From contig NZ_CP083723.1 in the NCBI RefSeq assembly GCF_020150815.1, positions 1,364,001 to 1,428,000 on the forward strand: a DNA stretch of 64,000 nt, written 5' to 3'. Below, in pieces: positions 9,160-18,209 of the stretch (its first letter is position 1; the number at the start of each line of letters is the position of its first letter). A program made the position numbers and the translations under genes. Below the pieces are notes generated by a model. The model had not been told where the DNA came from. It made no database searches and saw only the letters and a program-made list of their open reading frames with translations. The stretch comes from Haloprofundus salilacus (lineage in GTDB: Archaea > Halobacteriota > Halobacteria > Halobacteriales > Haloferacaceae).

Positions 9160-9288
9160 GCGAGTTCGCTCCGCCTTCTCGCCCGTCACACTCTCCGTCG
9201 GGAGTCACCTACCAGCGAACGCGACAAAATCCTTAGACACGTCGGCGACGTTTCCGAGCGCGTCGACCGTCTTGCCGACGGTCCGACG

Positions 9289-10464
9289 ATGGAACCGACC
9301 GTGTCACCCGAACTCACCGCCGCCACCGCCGCCCGCTACCGCCTCCGCTCGCAGCGTCTCGTGCCGCGCACAGACGACCAGACGACCGTCTCGAACCTTC
9401 TCACCGCCGTCTCCGGCATCCAGGCCCAAGAGAAACCGGCGGCCGCACTCGGCGTGCGCGCACGAAGTAGCACGCTGACCAAGGCGGACCTCGAACGCGC
9501 GCTGTACGAGGAGCGGTCGGTCGTCAGGACGTGGTGCATTCGCGGAGCGCTCCACCTCGTCGCCGCTTCGGATCTCGCGCTGTTGCTCCCGATATTCGGG
9601 TCGACGTTCGTCTCCCGGGGACCGGAGCCGAAACGACTCGAAGCGATGGGTCTCGACGAGGCCGCAATCGACCGCGCGATGGAGGTGATCCGCGACGCAC
9701 TCCGCGAGGAAGGACCGCTCACCCGCGAGGAGATCGCTCGCGTCCTCCGCGAAAGCGGCGTCGGCGTCGACTCCGAAAGTCAAGCGCCGTATCATCTGGT
9801 CCGCCGCGCCGCGCTGCTCGGGATTCTCTGCGAAGTCGCGCCCAAGGAGGGACAGACGGCCTACGACCTGCTCGACGAGTGGGTGCAGTTCGACGACCCG
9901 CCGGACAGGCAGGACGCGCTCGTCGAACTCGCCCGCCGCTACCTCCGGGCGTTCCAGCCCGCGTCGATGGACGATTTCGCGGCGTGGTCGGGGCTGTACG
10001 TGCGCGATGTGAAGCTCGCGTGGGGCCTCGTCGCCGACGAAACGACCGAGGTAACCGTCGACGGAACGCAAGCCGCGATGCTCACTGACGACCTCGAAGC
10101 GTACGAGTCGGCGACGAAGCCGACGAACTCGACCGATTCGCGCGGTGCGGCCGACGCGGCCGACCGCGTCCGACTCGTCCCTGGCTACGATTCCTACCTG
10201 CTCGGCTACGAGAAGGAGAACCGCCCGATACCGAGAGAACACGAATCGCGCGTCTGGCCGGGTGCGGGCATCATCCGTCCGACGCTCGTCGTCGACGGCC
10301 ACGTCACCGGAACATGGCGACTCGACCGCTCGCGAGCGACGACGGCAGCCGTCGTCGACCCGTTCGAGCCGTTCGACCCCGACCTCGAAGTGCCGCTCCG
10401 AGACGAAGTCGAGGACGTGGGCCGGTTTCTCGACATCGAAATCGAACTCCGATTCGTCGACTGA
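9289..10464 (+). CDS. Winged-helix DNA-binding protein, AlkZ-like DNA glycosylase candidate
   Basis: The 391-residue protein matches the winged-helix family that includes Streptomyces AlkZ and E. coli YcaQ, which unhook alkylated or cross-linked bases. The family QxQ catalytic motif is visible as GIQAQ (Gln45 and Gln47), followed by RTWCIRGALHLV (about residues 80-91) at the expected place. Further winged-helix stretches include GPLTREEIARVLRE and a C-terminal region with LVPGYDSYLLGY. It converges with an MFS exporter that ends 16 bp away. Function as a glycosylase is an inference from family motifs. Confidence 0.75.
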   Translation: MEPTVSPELTAATAARYRLRSQRLVPRTDDQTTVSNLLTAVSGIQAQEKPAAALGVRARSSTLTKADLERALYEERSVVRTWCIRGALHLVAASDLALLLPIFGSTFVSRGPEPKRLEAMGLDEAAIDRAMEVIRDALREEGPLTREEIARVLRESGVGVDSESQAPYHLVRRAALLGILCEVAPKEGQTAYDLLDEWVQFDDPPDRQDALVELARRYLRAFQPASMDDFAAWSGLYVRDVKLAWGLVADETTEVTVDGTQAAMLTDDLEAYESATKPTNSTDSRGAADAADRVRLVPGYDSYLLGYEKENRPIPREHESRVWPGAGIIRPTLVVDGHVTGTWRLDRSRATTAAVVDPFEPFDPDLEVPLRDEVEDVGRFLDIEIELRFVD

Positions 10465-10479
10465 ACGCGGTTTCGCGGC

Positions 10480-11769
10480 TCAGTCCGCCGTCGCCGCTCG
10501 CGCCGCCCCGTTCTCGGCGGGCGTCACGCGACGCTCCAGCGCCAGCACGCCGACGGCGAGACCGACGCATCCGAGCGCGAGCGTCGGCCACAGCCAGACC
10601 TCGATCCCCAGATCGAAGAACGCGCCGCCGAGAGCTGCGCCGATACCGAAGCCGAGCCGTTTGGCGATTTCGACGAGCGAGAGACCTGTCCCGCGCTTGG
10701 CCTCGGAGGAGATGTCGCTGGCGAGCGAGGAGACAAGCGGCGAGTGTAGAATCTCGCCGAGCGTCCGGAGCACGAGAAACGTGCCGACGAGTGCGACGCC
10801 TGCAGCGACCGGAATTGACGCGCCGACGACGGGGCCGAGCGCAACGACCCAGACGGCGAGCATCGCCGCCGCCCAGAAACCCGCCGAGACGACCAGTCCC
10901 CGGGTCCGTCGCCAGTCGGCGACGGCGGCGACGAGCGGCAACTGGAGCGTGACGATGACTATCGGGTTGAGCACGTAGAGCGTCCCAAGTTCGGCCGACG
11001 TAAGGCCGAGCGTCTCGGTAGCGACAACGGGGACCGTCGCCTGCATCTGTGCGTACATTACCGCGAAGCCGACGTTGAGAAGCGCGAGAAAGACAATTCG
11101 CGGTCGCGTGACAGCGCGTCGCCAGTCCGACAGCGCCGACGCCAGTGAGGACGCCGCGGTGGTCTCCGAACTCGTTCCGTCGTCGCCGCGTCGAACCCGC
11201 GGCAGCGTCGCCCAGAGCAACACTGCGACGACGCCGCAGGTGAGTCCGTCGGCGACGAAGACGGCCAACTGCGCGATGGTGTAGAGGACGCCGCCCACGA
11301 CGAATCCGAGACCGAACCCGGCGTTGTTGGCGACCTTCAGGAGCGCGAAGGCTCTGTCGCGTTCGCTCCCGTCGGTCAAATCGGCTATCATCGCCTGACT
11401 CGCGGGCGGAAAGAGACCGAGCGTCAGTCCGGCGGCCGTCGCAACGGCGACGAAACCGGCCGCGTTCGTCACCGCGGCGTAGGCGGCGAGGGTCAGCGTC
11501 GACAGCGCCATGCTCGTCACCATCACAGGCTTGCGGCCGATTCGGTCGGCGGCGAACCCGCCGACTGCGGTGCCGACCGCGGTGGCGACGTTGTTGAGGA
11601 GGAGACCGAAGCCGACGACGCCGAGCGAGATGCCGACCTCGAGGTGGAAGTGAACCGTCGCGAACGGGTAGACGAGACCGGAGCCGAACAGGTTGACAAG
11701 TTGGCCGAGCGAGACGAGATAAACCGGCCGACGAAAGCCGCGCACGGCGTCCAACGATGGGGTTCGCAC
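10480..11769 (-). CDS. MFS transporter (DHA1-like efflux protein)
   Basis: The protein has about 12 hydrophobic helices and the MFS loop motif FAADRIGRKPVM after the second helix. It begins RRPVYLVSLGQLVNLFGSG. I chose the GTG at 11769; an ATG at 11898 is also in frame but would overlap the upstream gene by 47 nt and adds an arginine-rich stretch atypical of this genome. It is probably a proton-driven exporter in the cytoplasmic membrane. The substrate is unknown. Confidence 0.8.
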   Translation of the reverse strand: MRTPSLDAVRGFRRPVYLVSLGQLVNLFGSGLVYPFATVHFHLEVGISLGVVGFGLLLNNVATAVGTAVGGFAADRIGRKPVMVTSMALSTLTLAAYAAVTNAAGFVAVATAAGLTLGLFPPASQAMIADLTDGSERDRAFALLKVANNAGFGLGFVVGGVLYTIAQLAVFVADGLTCGVVAVLLWATLPRVRRGDDGTSSETTAASSLASALSDWRRAVTRPRIVFLALLNVGFAVMYAQMQATVPVVATETLGLTSAELGTLYVLNPIVIVTLQLPLVAAVADWRRTRGLVVSAGFWAAAMLAVWVVALGPVVGASIPVAAGVALVGTFLVLRTLGEILHSPLVSSLASDISSEAKRGTGLSLVEIAKRLGFGIGAALGGAFFDLGIEVWLWPTLALGCVGLAVGVLALERRVTPAENGAARAATAD

Positions 11770-11851
11770 GTCGGCCGGTTCTCCGGCGCTCCTCCTGAAC
11801 GATTCGGTGGCGGCCCGCGTTTCCGCGATTTGCCGCGCGCTTCGCGACTCC

Positions 11852-12190
11852 TCACTCGTCCTTCGAGGCGAGCACCCGGTAGCTCTCCAGCGTCGCACGC
11901 ATCGGCTCCGCCCCGTTGGTTCCCTTTCGCTCAGTGCCGTAATTCATCCAGCGCGCCCCGTCGTTGTCGCGGGTGTAGCTGTACATGCGGTACTCGTCGT
12001 CGGTTTCGAGTACGATTTCGATAATCGCCTCGTCCGGGCCTGGGTCGTCGTCTCTGAGTACGACGCCGCGGGTCGCCGGGTCGTGGTCCATCACGTGGAC
12101 GACGCGGGTCTCGTCGTCCAGCAACCCGCGCGCTTCGTCGCCGCTCAGTGGGCGGTCGGGCCACTCCTCCGCCACGGTCGGTTCGTCCAT
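11852..12190 (-). CDS. Conserved haloarchaeal protein of unknown function
   Basis: The 112-residue acidic protein begins MDEPTVAEEWPDRPL and has no transmembrane segment or cysteine motif. Its middle, VVHVMDHDPATRGVVLRDDD and EYRMYSYTRDNDGARWMNYG, looks like a small folded beta-rich domain. It lies upstream of the MFS gene on the same strand, so the two may be cotranscribed. It is divergent from the MBL hydrolase, 85 bp away. I do not recognise a function. Confidence 0.7.
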   Translation of the reverse strand: MDEPTVAEEWPDRPLSGDEARGLLDDETRVVHVMDHDPATRGVVLRDDDPGPDEAIIEIVLETDDEYRMYSYTRDNDGARWMNYGTERKGTNGAEPMRATLESYRVLASKDE

Positions 12191-12275
12191 ACCTACTATT
12201 CGAGGTGTGAGGACTTTGCTCGTCGCATCTCTCGGCGTGCTGAACAGTTATCGCTCGCCCGACCCAAGATGCGGT

Positions 12276-13079
12276 ATGGTTGACGCCAGCATCCACTTGC
12301 TCGACCGCGGACGTGTCCGCGCAGACATGAACTACGTCGTCGACGGCTACGCGATGGCCAGCGCCGAGAACCCCGACCCCGACCACGATATCGCGGAGTT
12401 CGTCGTCTGGAGCGCCGTCGTCGACCACCCGGAGGCGACGGTGCTGTGGGACACCGGGTCGCACCCGGAGGCGGCCGACGGCTACTGGCCCGCGCCACTG
12501 TACGGCGCGTTCGAACATTACGACGCCGCCGACCACGACCTCGAATCCGACCTCGACGCCGCGGGCTACGACCTCGGCGACGTCGACGCCGTCGTGATGA
12601 GCCACCTGCACCTCGACCACGCGGGCGGCCTCCGCAACTTCGCGGACACCGACGTCCCCGTCTACGTCCACGAGGAGGAACTGAAGTTCGCCTACTACAG
12701 CGCGAAGACGACGGAAGGCTCCGTCGCCTACCTCGCCTCGGACTTCGACCACGATCTGAACTGGGAGATAGTCCACCGCCACCGGACGACGCTGTTTGAC
12801 GACTTCGAACTCCTCCACCTGCCCGGTCACACCCCCGGCGTGATGGGCGCGAAAATCGACCTCCCCGACGAGACAGTGCTCGTCGCCGGTGACGAGTGTT
12901 ACGTCGACGCCAACTACACTGACGAGGTGCCGTTGGGTCCGGGCCTACTGTGGAGCGACCGCGACTGGTTCGACAGCCTCCAACTCGTCAAGGAACTCCA
13001 GCGTCGCCACGACGCGGACGTGCTGTACGGCCACGACCTCGAACGGTTCGAGTCGTTCGACGGCGGGTGGAACCGCTAA
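12276..13079 (+). CDS. Metallo-beta-lactamase-fold hydrolase, N-acyl homoserine lactonase-like
   Basis: The 267-residue protein begins MVDASIHLLDRG, with the ATG at 12276. The zinc-binding signature HLHLDHAGG is complete. Additional ligands are in LPGHTPGVMG, LVAGDECY and the late GHD, as in AiiA/AttM-type lactonases of this fold. The fold class hydrolyses lactones and other esters in the cytoplasm. A quorum-signal substrate is only one possibility; no synthase is present in the window. Confidence 0.83.
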   Translation: MVDASIHLLDRGRVRADMNYVVDGYAMASAENPDPDHDIAEFVVWSAVVDHPEATVLWDTGSHPEAADGYWPAPLYGAFEHYDAADHDLESDLDAAGYDLGDVDAVVMSHLHLDHAGGLRNFADTDVPVYVHEEELKFAYYSAKTTEGSVAYLASDFDHDLNWEIVHRHRTTLFDDFELLHLPGHTPGVMGAKIDLPDETVLVAGDECYVDANYTDEVPLGPGLLWSDRDWFDSLQLVKELQRRHDADVLYGHDLERFESFDGGWNR

Positions 13080-13224
13080 GTCGATCGGACGACGTATTCT
13101 ATCGAGCTATACAGAAACCCATACAGAAATCTCCCCGGAAATCTAACTGTAGTCGCGGCGACCGTGACGCTCACATTCGGCTCACCGTGGCGCTTACACC
13201 GCTTCGGCCCCAAGAACGGGCGTT

Positions 13225-13467
13225 ATGAAAAAGCAGGAACTCGTCCAGTTCCACTCCCTGCTCGTCCTCCTTGGCCAGGAGTACATCCGGCGCGGCGACG
13301 CGACCCGGGCGGACTTCGAGCCGTACCGCGACATCGGCGTCACGCCGATGTCGCTGCAGGCGTCGCGGGCCGACCACGAGGAGGCAGTGTCGACGCTGGC
13401 TCACATTCTCGCCTCGCTCTCGGTGTCGGGCGAGACGACGACTCGCTCGGCAGTCTCGTTCGAGTGA
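13225..13467 (+). CDS. UPF0058 family protein
   Basis: This 80-residue protein begins MKKQELVQFHSLL. It has the all-helical pattern of the archaeal UPF0058 family, including a short charged first helix and the region HEEAVSTLAHILASL. Function is unknown. The intergenic region upstream contains two near-identical copies of atacagaaa at about 13110 and 13122, a possible regulatory repeat. Confidence 0.8.
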   Translation: MKKQELVQFHSLLVLLGQEYIRRGDATRADFEPYRDIGVTPMSLQASRADHEEAVSTLAHILASLSVSGETTTRSAVSFE

Positions 13468-13559
13468 CTCGTGTTTTCTCCGACTCTCGCCGGTTCTAGA
13501 TCGTCCTCTCCTCGGCGCCGAACGAGTACCACTAAGACGCACCCGCGTCAGCCACGACC

Positions 13560-15308
13560 ATGCGACTGCAGGAGTACTGGGGGGTCGGACCGAAGACGAG
13601 CGACAGATTGCAGCGGACGCTCGGCGTCGACGCCGCCGTCGAGGCCATCGAATCCGCCGACGTGCGAGCGCTGACCGAAGCAGGCATCCCCGCCGGACGC
13701 GCAACGCGCATCCTCCGGCGGGCCAAAGGCGACGCCGGGATGGCGACGCTCGGAACGAGAGACGCGCGCTCGGTCTACGACGAGCTACTCTCGCTGGCAG
13801 GCGAACACGCCGTGACGCGTCACGCGGGCGACCGAATCCGCGTGCTCACGCCGCTGCCGGAGCGCTCCGCCCGCGACGCGCGACTCGACAAGATAGAGGC
13901 CGCCCGCGAAGCGTGGGCTGCATTGAACGCCGACGAACGGGACGAGGTTCTCGCGGCGTTCACCACCTACGACGAGGCGGGCGGAACCGAACGCGCCGCC
14001 GTGGAAGCGGCGCTCGCGCTTCGCGACATTGGTCTCGACGCGGGACCGTTCGCCGCGCTGGCAGACGTCGACGAGGGCGCGCTCTCGGAGGCCGTGGGGG
14101 CGCTCGGCTACGTCGACGGCGACGACGTGCTCGAAGGCGCCGACAAGAAACTCGACCGCCTCCGGGACCAGTTGGCGGCCGCGGAGCGCCTCGAATCCGG
14201 CGCGTTCGACCTTCTGGAGACGGTCCGCGAGGCGGGCACACGCCGCCTCGACGACTTCGAGCACGCGGTGGCCGACTACGTCGCCGCCGAGACGGAACTC
14301 TCGCGCGAAGACGTGCTCGGCGCGGCGGCCGACGACCCCGTCGACGCCGCCGACTTCGTCAGCACCACGCTCCGGACGCTCACCGCTGATCTCCGCGAAC
14401 AGGTCGACGAGCGCAAGGAGACCGTCGCCGCGGAACTCCGCGAGAGTATCGAGACCGCCCGCGACGACATCGACGCCGCCGTGAGCGCGGTCGAAGACAG
14501 CGCGTTCGCGCTCTCGCTGGCGCGGTTCGCCGACGCGCACGACCTCGTCCGTCCGGAGCTGGGCGGCGACGATGGACCCTTCGGCGTCGCCGCCGTCGAC
14601 GCGCGACACCTCTTTCTGGACGACGACGTGCAATCGGTGACGTACGCGGTGGGTCACCACACGCTCTCGTCGGAGCCGCAACCGCCCGCCGACGAGCGCG
14701 TAACCGTCCTGACGGGCGCGAACTCCGGCGGGAAGACGACGCTGCTCGAAACGCTCTGTCAGGTGGCGCTGTTGGCCGCGATGGGCCTCCCCGTCCCGGC
14801 GAGTCGCGCACAGGTCGGCGACTTCGACACCGTCGTCTTCCACCGTCGGCACGCGAGTTTCAACGCCGGTGTGCTCGAATCGACGCTCAAATCCATCGTG
14901 CCGCCGCTGTCCGGGGAGGGACGGACGCTGATGCTCGTCGACGAGTTCGAGGCCATCACCGAACCCGGCCGGGCAGCGGATTTACTGGGTGGGCTCGTCG
15001 GACTGACCGTCGACCGAAACGCGGTCGGCGTCTACGTCACGCACCTCGCGGAGGACCTGAGCCCGTTACCTGCCGCGGCGCGCATCGACGGCATCTTCGC
15101 GGAGGGACTGACGCCCGACCTCGAACTCCGCGTCGACTACCAACCGCGGTTCGGAACGATCGGTAAGTCGACGCCGGAGTTCATCGTCTCGCGACTCGTC
15201 GCGAACGCGAAGAACAACGTCGAGCGACAGGGATTCGAGACACTCGCCGCGGCCGTGGGCGAGGAGGCGGTGCAGCAGACGCTGTCGGACGCGCGCTGGC
15301 GGGAGTGA
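13560..15308 (+). CDS. MutS-like DNA repair ATPase with N-terminal helix-hairpin-helix region
   Basis: The 582-residue protein carries a MutS-type ATPase domain. Walker A is TGANSGGKTT (residues 385-394), Walker B is LMLVDEFEA with Asp461-Glu462, and a MutS helix-turn-helix-like C-terminus follows. The first about 50 residues (GVGPKTSDRLQ, GIPAGRATRIL) look like helix-hairpin-helix DNA binding. There is no mismatch-recognition domain, so it belongs with MutS5-like or related proteins. Its last 22 codons are repeated 2.67 kb downstream, at 17909-17977, on the other side of a foreign-looking cassette. Confidence 0.85.
   Translation: MRLQEYWGVGPKTSDRLQRTLGVDAAVEAIESADVRALTEAGIPAGRATRILRRAKGDAGMATLGTRDARSVYDELLSLAGEHAVTRHAGDRIRVLTPLPERSARDARLDKIEAAREAWAALNADERDEVLAAFTTYDEAGGTERAAVEAALALRDIGLDAGPFAALADVDEGALSEAVGALGYVDGDDVLEGADKKLDRLRDQLAAAERLESGAFDLLETVREAGTRRLDDFEHAVADYVAAETELSREDVLGAAADDPVDAADFVSTTLRTLTADLREQVDERKETVAAELRESIETARDDIDAAVSAVEDSAFALSLARFADAHDLVRPELGGDDGPFGVAAVDARHLFLDDDVQSVTYAVGHHTLSSEPQPPADERVTVLTGANSGGKTTLLETLCQVALLAAMGLPVPASRAQVGDFDTVVFHRRHASFNAGVLESTLKSIVPPLSGEGRTLMLVDEFEAITEPGRAADLLGGLVGLTVDRNAVGVYVTHLAEDLSPLPAAARIDGIFAEGLTPDLELRVDYQPRFGTIGKSTPEFIVSRLVANAKNNVERQGFETLAAAVGEEAVQQTLSDARWRE
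15243..15308 (+). repeat. Left copy of the mutS 3'-end repeat flanking the cassette
   Basis: These are the last 22 codons, including stop, of the MutS-like gene. A homologous copy lies at 17909-17977 in the same orientation. The longest identical core is 26 bp (15276-15301 against 17942-17967), within a region that is mostly identical at codon level. The two copies differ at several silent positions and have different stops (TGA here, TAG there). Confidence 0.85.
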
Positions 15309-15566
15309 CGGTCGAACTCGAAAGAGGGCGCGGTCGCGGGAGCGGGTCAAAACGGGAGAGTTGGTACGGTCGAGGGGAGAGAGATGATATGGACGGAAGA
15401 CGACCGTTCCCGTCGTTGGAGTTCCCACCACCAAAAGTCGTAGTCTGGGCACCGTCGACTGGAGCCACTGAAGGGCCGAAGCCAGCTCCGAGGTACGACA
15501 TAAACTGATTACGACAGGACGTGAGACGAGGAGAACAATTATGAATCGTGTGGACCAATCTCAAGC
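15309..15566. other. Intergenic region between the MutS-like gene and the cassette
   Basis: This 258-bp stretch has no supported gene. It is less GC-rich near its right end and contains cataaactgatta and caattatgaat elements that may carry the cassette promoter. It is the left junction zone of the inserted cassette. Confidence 0.5.
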
Positions 15567-16613
15567 ATGACAGCGTATGAGCCAGTAGAATCACCGGACG
15601 AAACGACGGTGTTTCCCTATCACGATCTCACACCTCCAACGCTCGTGGACGTCTTCAGAGCACGACAAGTCACCGACCACCACCTCCCAAAGACTCCTCT
15701 CGTCCGAAGCCAGTACCTCTCTAGCGAACTGGACGCAGACGTGTATCTGAAGAGAGACGATACCCTCCCGACGGGCGCCTTTAAAGTTCGAGGGGGGCTC
15801 AATCTGTGCTCCCAACTCGACCCCGAATTCCACGACCGTGGCCTGATAGCGGCGAGTACGGGGAACCATGGCCAGTCCATCGCATATGCCGGGCAGACGT
15901 TCGATATCCCTGCCGTGATTGCAGTTCCCGGGGATCCGAACGAGGACAAAGTCGAGGCGATCGAGCGATTCGGAGCGGAGGTTCACAGGGAGGGACGTGA
16001 CTATGACGACGCCCGAGAGTGGGCCGAGCAACAGGCAAGCGAGCACGGGTATCGGTACGTCCACTCGGCCAACGAACCACTTCTCATCGCCGGCGTCGGT
16101 ACGGCGGGATTGGAAGTTCTCGACGACCTTCCGGATGTCGACACCGTCATCTGTCCCATTGGCGGGGGGAGCAGTGCGTCAGGGTACTGTCTGACCGTCG
16201 GTGACGTGGCGGACGCGGACGTCGTTGGTGTCCAGTCCTCTAACGCGAACGCGATGTACCGAGCGTGGAACGAGGGGCACCTCGATCCCCAGCCGAGTGC
16301 GGACACCCTCGCGGAGGGGCTCCAGTCGCGCGTGCCGTTCGCGTTGACCTCCGAGATTCTCAGTGAGAAGCTAACAGACATGTTGACCGTTTCGGACGAA
16401 GCGATATGGAGGGCCGTCCGGACCATGGTCGAACGAGAGCACATCCTCCTCGAGGGTGCTGGGGCCGCGAGTGTCGCGGGAGCGTTGGCATTAGCCGACG
16501 AAATCGCCGGGAAAACTGTCGTCCTCCAACTCTCTGGCCGAAACATCTCCAAAGAGAAGTTAGATTGGGCGTTCGACATCGACGCCGACGCTGGGGAACT
16601 CGACGATGAGTGA
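15567..16613 (+). CDS. Threonine dehydratase-like PLP-dependent enzyme
   Basis: The 348-residue protein has the fold-type II PLP pattern: TGAFKVRGG with the Schiff-base Lys73, ASTGNHGQSIAYA, and the phosphate-binding CPIGGGSSASG. The C-terminal Ser-type region LQLSGRNIS completes the core. No ACT regulatory domain is present, so it is the catabolic, unregulated type of serine/threonine ammonia-lyase. It shares 8 nt with the following amidohydrolase gene, so they are translationally coupled. Codon choice is less GC-biased than in neighbours, supporting lateral transfer. The substrate could be threonine, serine or another 3-hydroxy amino acid. Confidence 0.87.
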   Translation: MTAYEPVESPDETTVFPYHDLTPPTLVDVFRARQVTDHHLPKTPLVRSQYLSSELDADVYLKRDDTLPTGAFKVRGGLNLCSQLDPEFHDRGLIAASTGNHGQSIAYAGQTFDIPAVIAVPGDPNEDKVEAIERFGAEVHREGRDYDDAREWAEQQASEHGYRYVHSANEPLLIAGVGTAGLEVLDDLPDVDTVICPIGGGSSASGYCLTVGDVADADVVGVQSSNANAMYRAWNEGHLDPQPSADTLAEGLQSRVPFALTSEILSEKLTDMLTVSDEAIWRAVRTMVEREHILLEGAGAASVAGALALADEIAGKTVVLQLSGRNISKEKLDWAFDIDADAGELDDE

Positions 16614-17886
16614 TGAGTTCGTTCGGGACCGGTTGCGTAAGCTTCGCCGGCAGTTCCACCGGTACCCGGAGCCCGCATGGTGTGAGTACTATACGACGAG
16701 TCGCATAGTCGACGAGGTAGAACGAATCGGCGTCGACCAGCTCTATATCGGAGAGGAGGCGTACGCGAGTGAACATCGGATGGCCGTCCCGGACAGCGCG
16801 ACGCTCCAGGAGTGGTACGACAGTGCCGCAGACGCCGGAGCACGGCCGGACGTCTTGGAATTGACAGATGGCGGACACACAGGGGCTATCGCGGTCCTCG
16901 AGAAGGGGACTGACGGCCCTACGGTCGCTCTCCGTGTTGATATCGACGGGATCCCCCAACGGGAAGCGAACGATTCGGAACACCTGCCCTCTGTCGAGGA
17001 GTTCCGATCGACGAACGAAGGCGTGATGCATGCCTGTGGCCACGACGCGCATATCACGATAGGGCTCGGAGTGCTCGAAGCCGTGAATCGGAGCGACGAG
17101 TTTGACGGGACGTTTAAGCTCATCTTCCAGCCTGCCGAGGAGCGCGCCGGCGGTGGAAAACCGATGGCGCTCTCTCAGCACACCGATGACATCGACTATT
17201 TCCTCGGGCTCCACGTCGGTCTGGGTCACCCGACAGGAGAAGTCGTCGGTGGGATCGTGAAACCACTCGCCGTCGCGAACTTCGAAGCTCGATTCCACGG
17301 TGAGTCCGCCCACTCGGGTAAGAATCCGAATCAGGGGCGGAACGCCATGCAATCAGCGTCAACAGCCGTCCAGAACTTGTACTCGATATCCCGTCACACC
17401 AACGGAGTGACCCGAATCAACGTCGGCCGTATCGACGGTGGAACTGCGCCGAACATCATCGCGGAGGAGGTGCGTATCGAAGGGGAGGTCCGAGGGGAAA
17501 CGAACGAACTCCTCCAGTTCCTGCGTGTGGAGACAGAACGGATCATCGACGCGGCCGCCGAAATGCACTCCTGCGTCAGCGAATTCGAGGTCACGGGCGA
17601 AGCGCCACGAGCCGACAGCGATCCCGAGTTTAGCAGGACTATCGCCGACGTTGCACGGGAACATAGTTCTGTCATGAACGTTACGGAGACGAGTGAATTC
17701 GGAGCGAGCGAGGACGCCACCTACCTCATGAAGACCGTCGAGGAACAGGGTGGGACGGTCTCGTACGCGATTATCGGTACCGACCACCCTGCACCACATC
17801 ACTCGAGCAGGTTCGATGTCGACGAACGAAGCTTGACCATCGGTGTGGAGGTCATCTCCGAGACGGTGACGACGCTCAGTTCCTGA
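16606..17886 (+). CDS. M20 family amidohydrolase (AbgA-like)
   Basis: The 426-residue protein is an M20D-type metallo-amidohydrolase: LRRQFHRYPEPAWCEYYT at the N-terminus, the metal Cys/His in HACGHDAHITIGLG, FQPAEERAGGG with the catalytic Glu, a lid domain with HGESAHSGKNP, and TDHPAPHHSSRFDVDE with the last metal His region. The extra segment between about residues 45 and 85 resembles the aminobenzoyl-glutamate hydrolase AbgA. It should cleave an N-acyl or amide bond of an amino-acid derivative. It starts 8 nt inside the upstream PLP enzyme gene and has the same lower-GC codon usage. Confidence 0.86.
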   Translation: MSDEFVRDRLRKLRRQFHRYPEPAWCEYYTTSRIVDEVERIGVDQLYIGEEAYASEHRMAVPDSATLQEWYDSAADAGARPDVLELTDGGHTGAIAVLEKGTDGPTVALRVDIDGIPQREANDSEHLPSVEEFRSTNEGVMHACGHDAHITIGLGVLEAVNRSDEFDGTFKLIFQPAEERAGGGKPMALSQHTDDIDYFLGLHVGLGHPTGEVVGGIVKPLAVANFEARFHGESAHSGKNPNQGRNAMQSASTAVQNLYSISRHTNGVTRINVGRIDGGTAPNIIAEEVRIEGEVRGETNELLQFLRVETERIIDAAAEMHSCVSEFEVTGEAPRADSDPEFSRTIADVAREHSSVMNVTETSEFGASEDATYLMKTVEEQGGTVSYAIIGTDHPAPHHSSRFDVDERSLTIGVEVISETVTTLSS

Positions 17887-17908
17887 CGGTTCGGTATCTG
17901 GTCTGTGT

Positions 17909-17977
17909 TTCGCGGCGGCCGTCGGCGAGGAGGCGGGTCAACAGACGCTGTCGGACGCGCGCTGGCGCGGCGAGTAG
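17909..17977 (+). repeat. Right copy of the mutS 3'-end repeat (gene remnant)
   Basis: In frame it reads FAAAVGEEAGQQTLSDARWRGE followed by TAG, nearly the C-terminus of the MutS-like protein at 15243-15308. No upstream mutS sequence accompanies it. It is therefore either an old mutS end left by insertion of the cassette, or an arriving copy from another strain. Confidence 0.85.
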
Positions 17978-17990
17978 CGGCGTCGGCGAG

Positions 17991-18209
17991 TTACCGCATT
18001 GATTCGAGACCGACGAACGCGCTGCGGTCTGCGGTGAGCCAGACGGTCACCCGCTCTTCTGCGGGCGTGTCTCTGGGGTATATCGTACAGCGGTCCGGAC
18101 CGTTCTCGTACCGGACGGTGACGCTGTGGAGGTCGAACGCGCGGCCGTCCATCTGGTAGTCGTGTGCGGGAGGAACGTCGGACAGGTCGTCGCTCGTAGG
18201 CAGGCTCAT
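17991..18209 (-). CDS. Small conserved haloarchaeal protein (DUF7511-like)
   Basis: The 72-residue protein contains VRYENGPDRCTIYP and ends VWLTADRSAFVGLESMR. This matches a widespread small haloarchaeal protein family that I recall as DUF7511, of unknown function. It has no transmembrane segment. The ATG at 18209 overlaps the stop of a possible small upstream ORF as ATGA. Confidence 0.7.
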   Translation of the reverse strand: MSLPTSDDLSDVPPAHDYQMDGRAFDLHSVTVRYENGPDRCTIYPRDTPAEERVTVWLTADRSAFVGLESMR

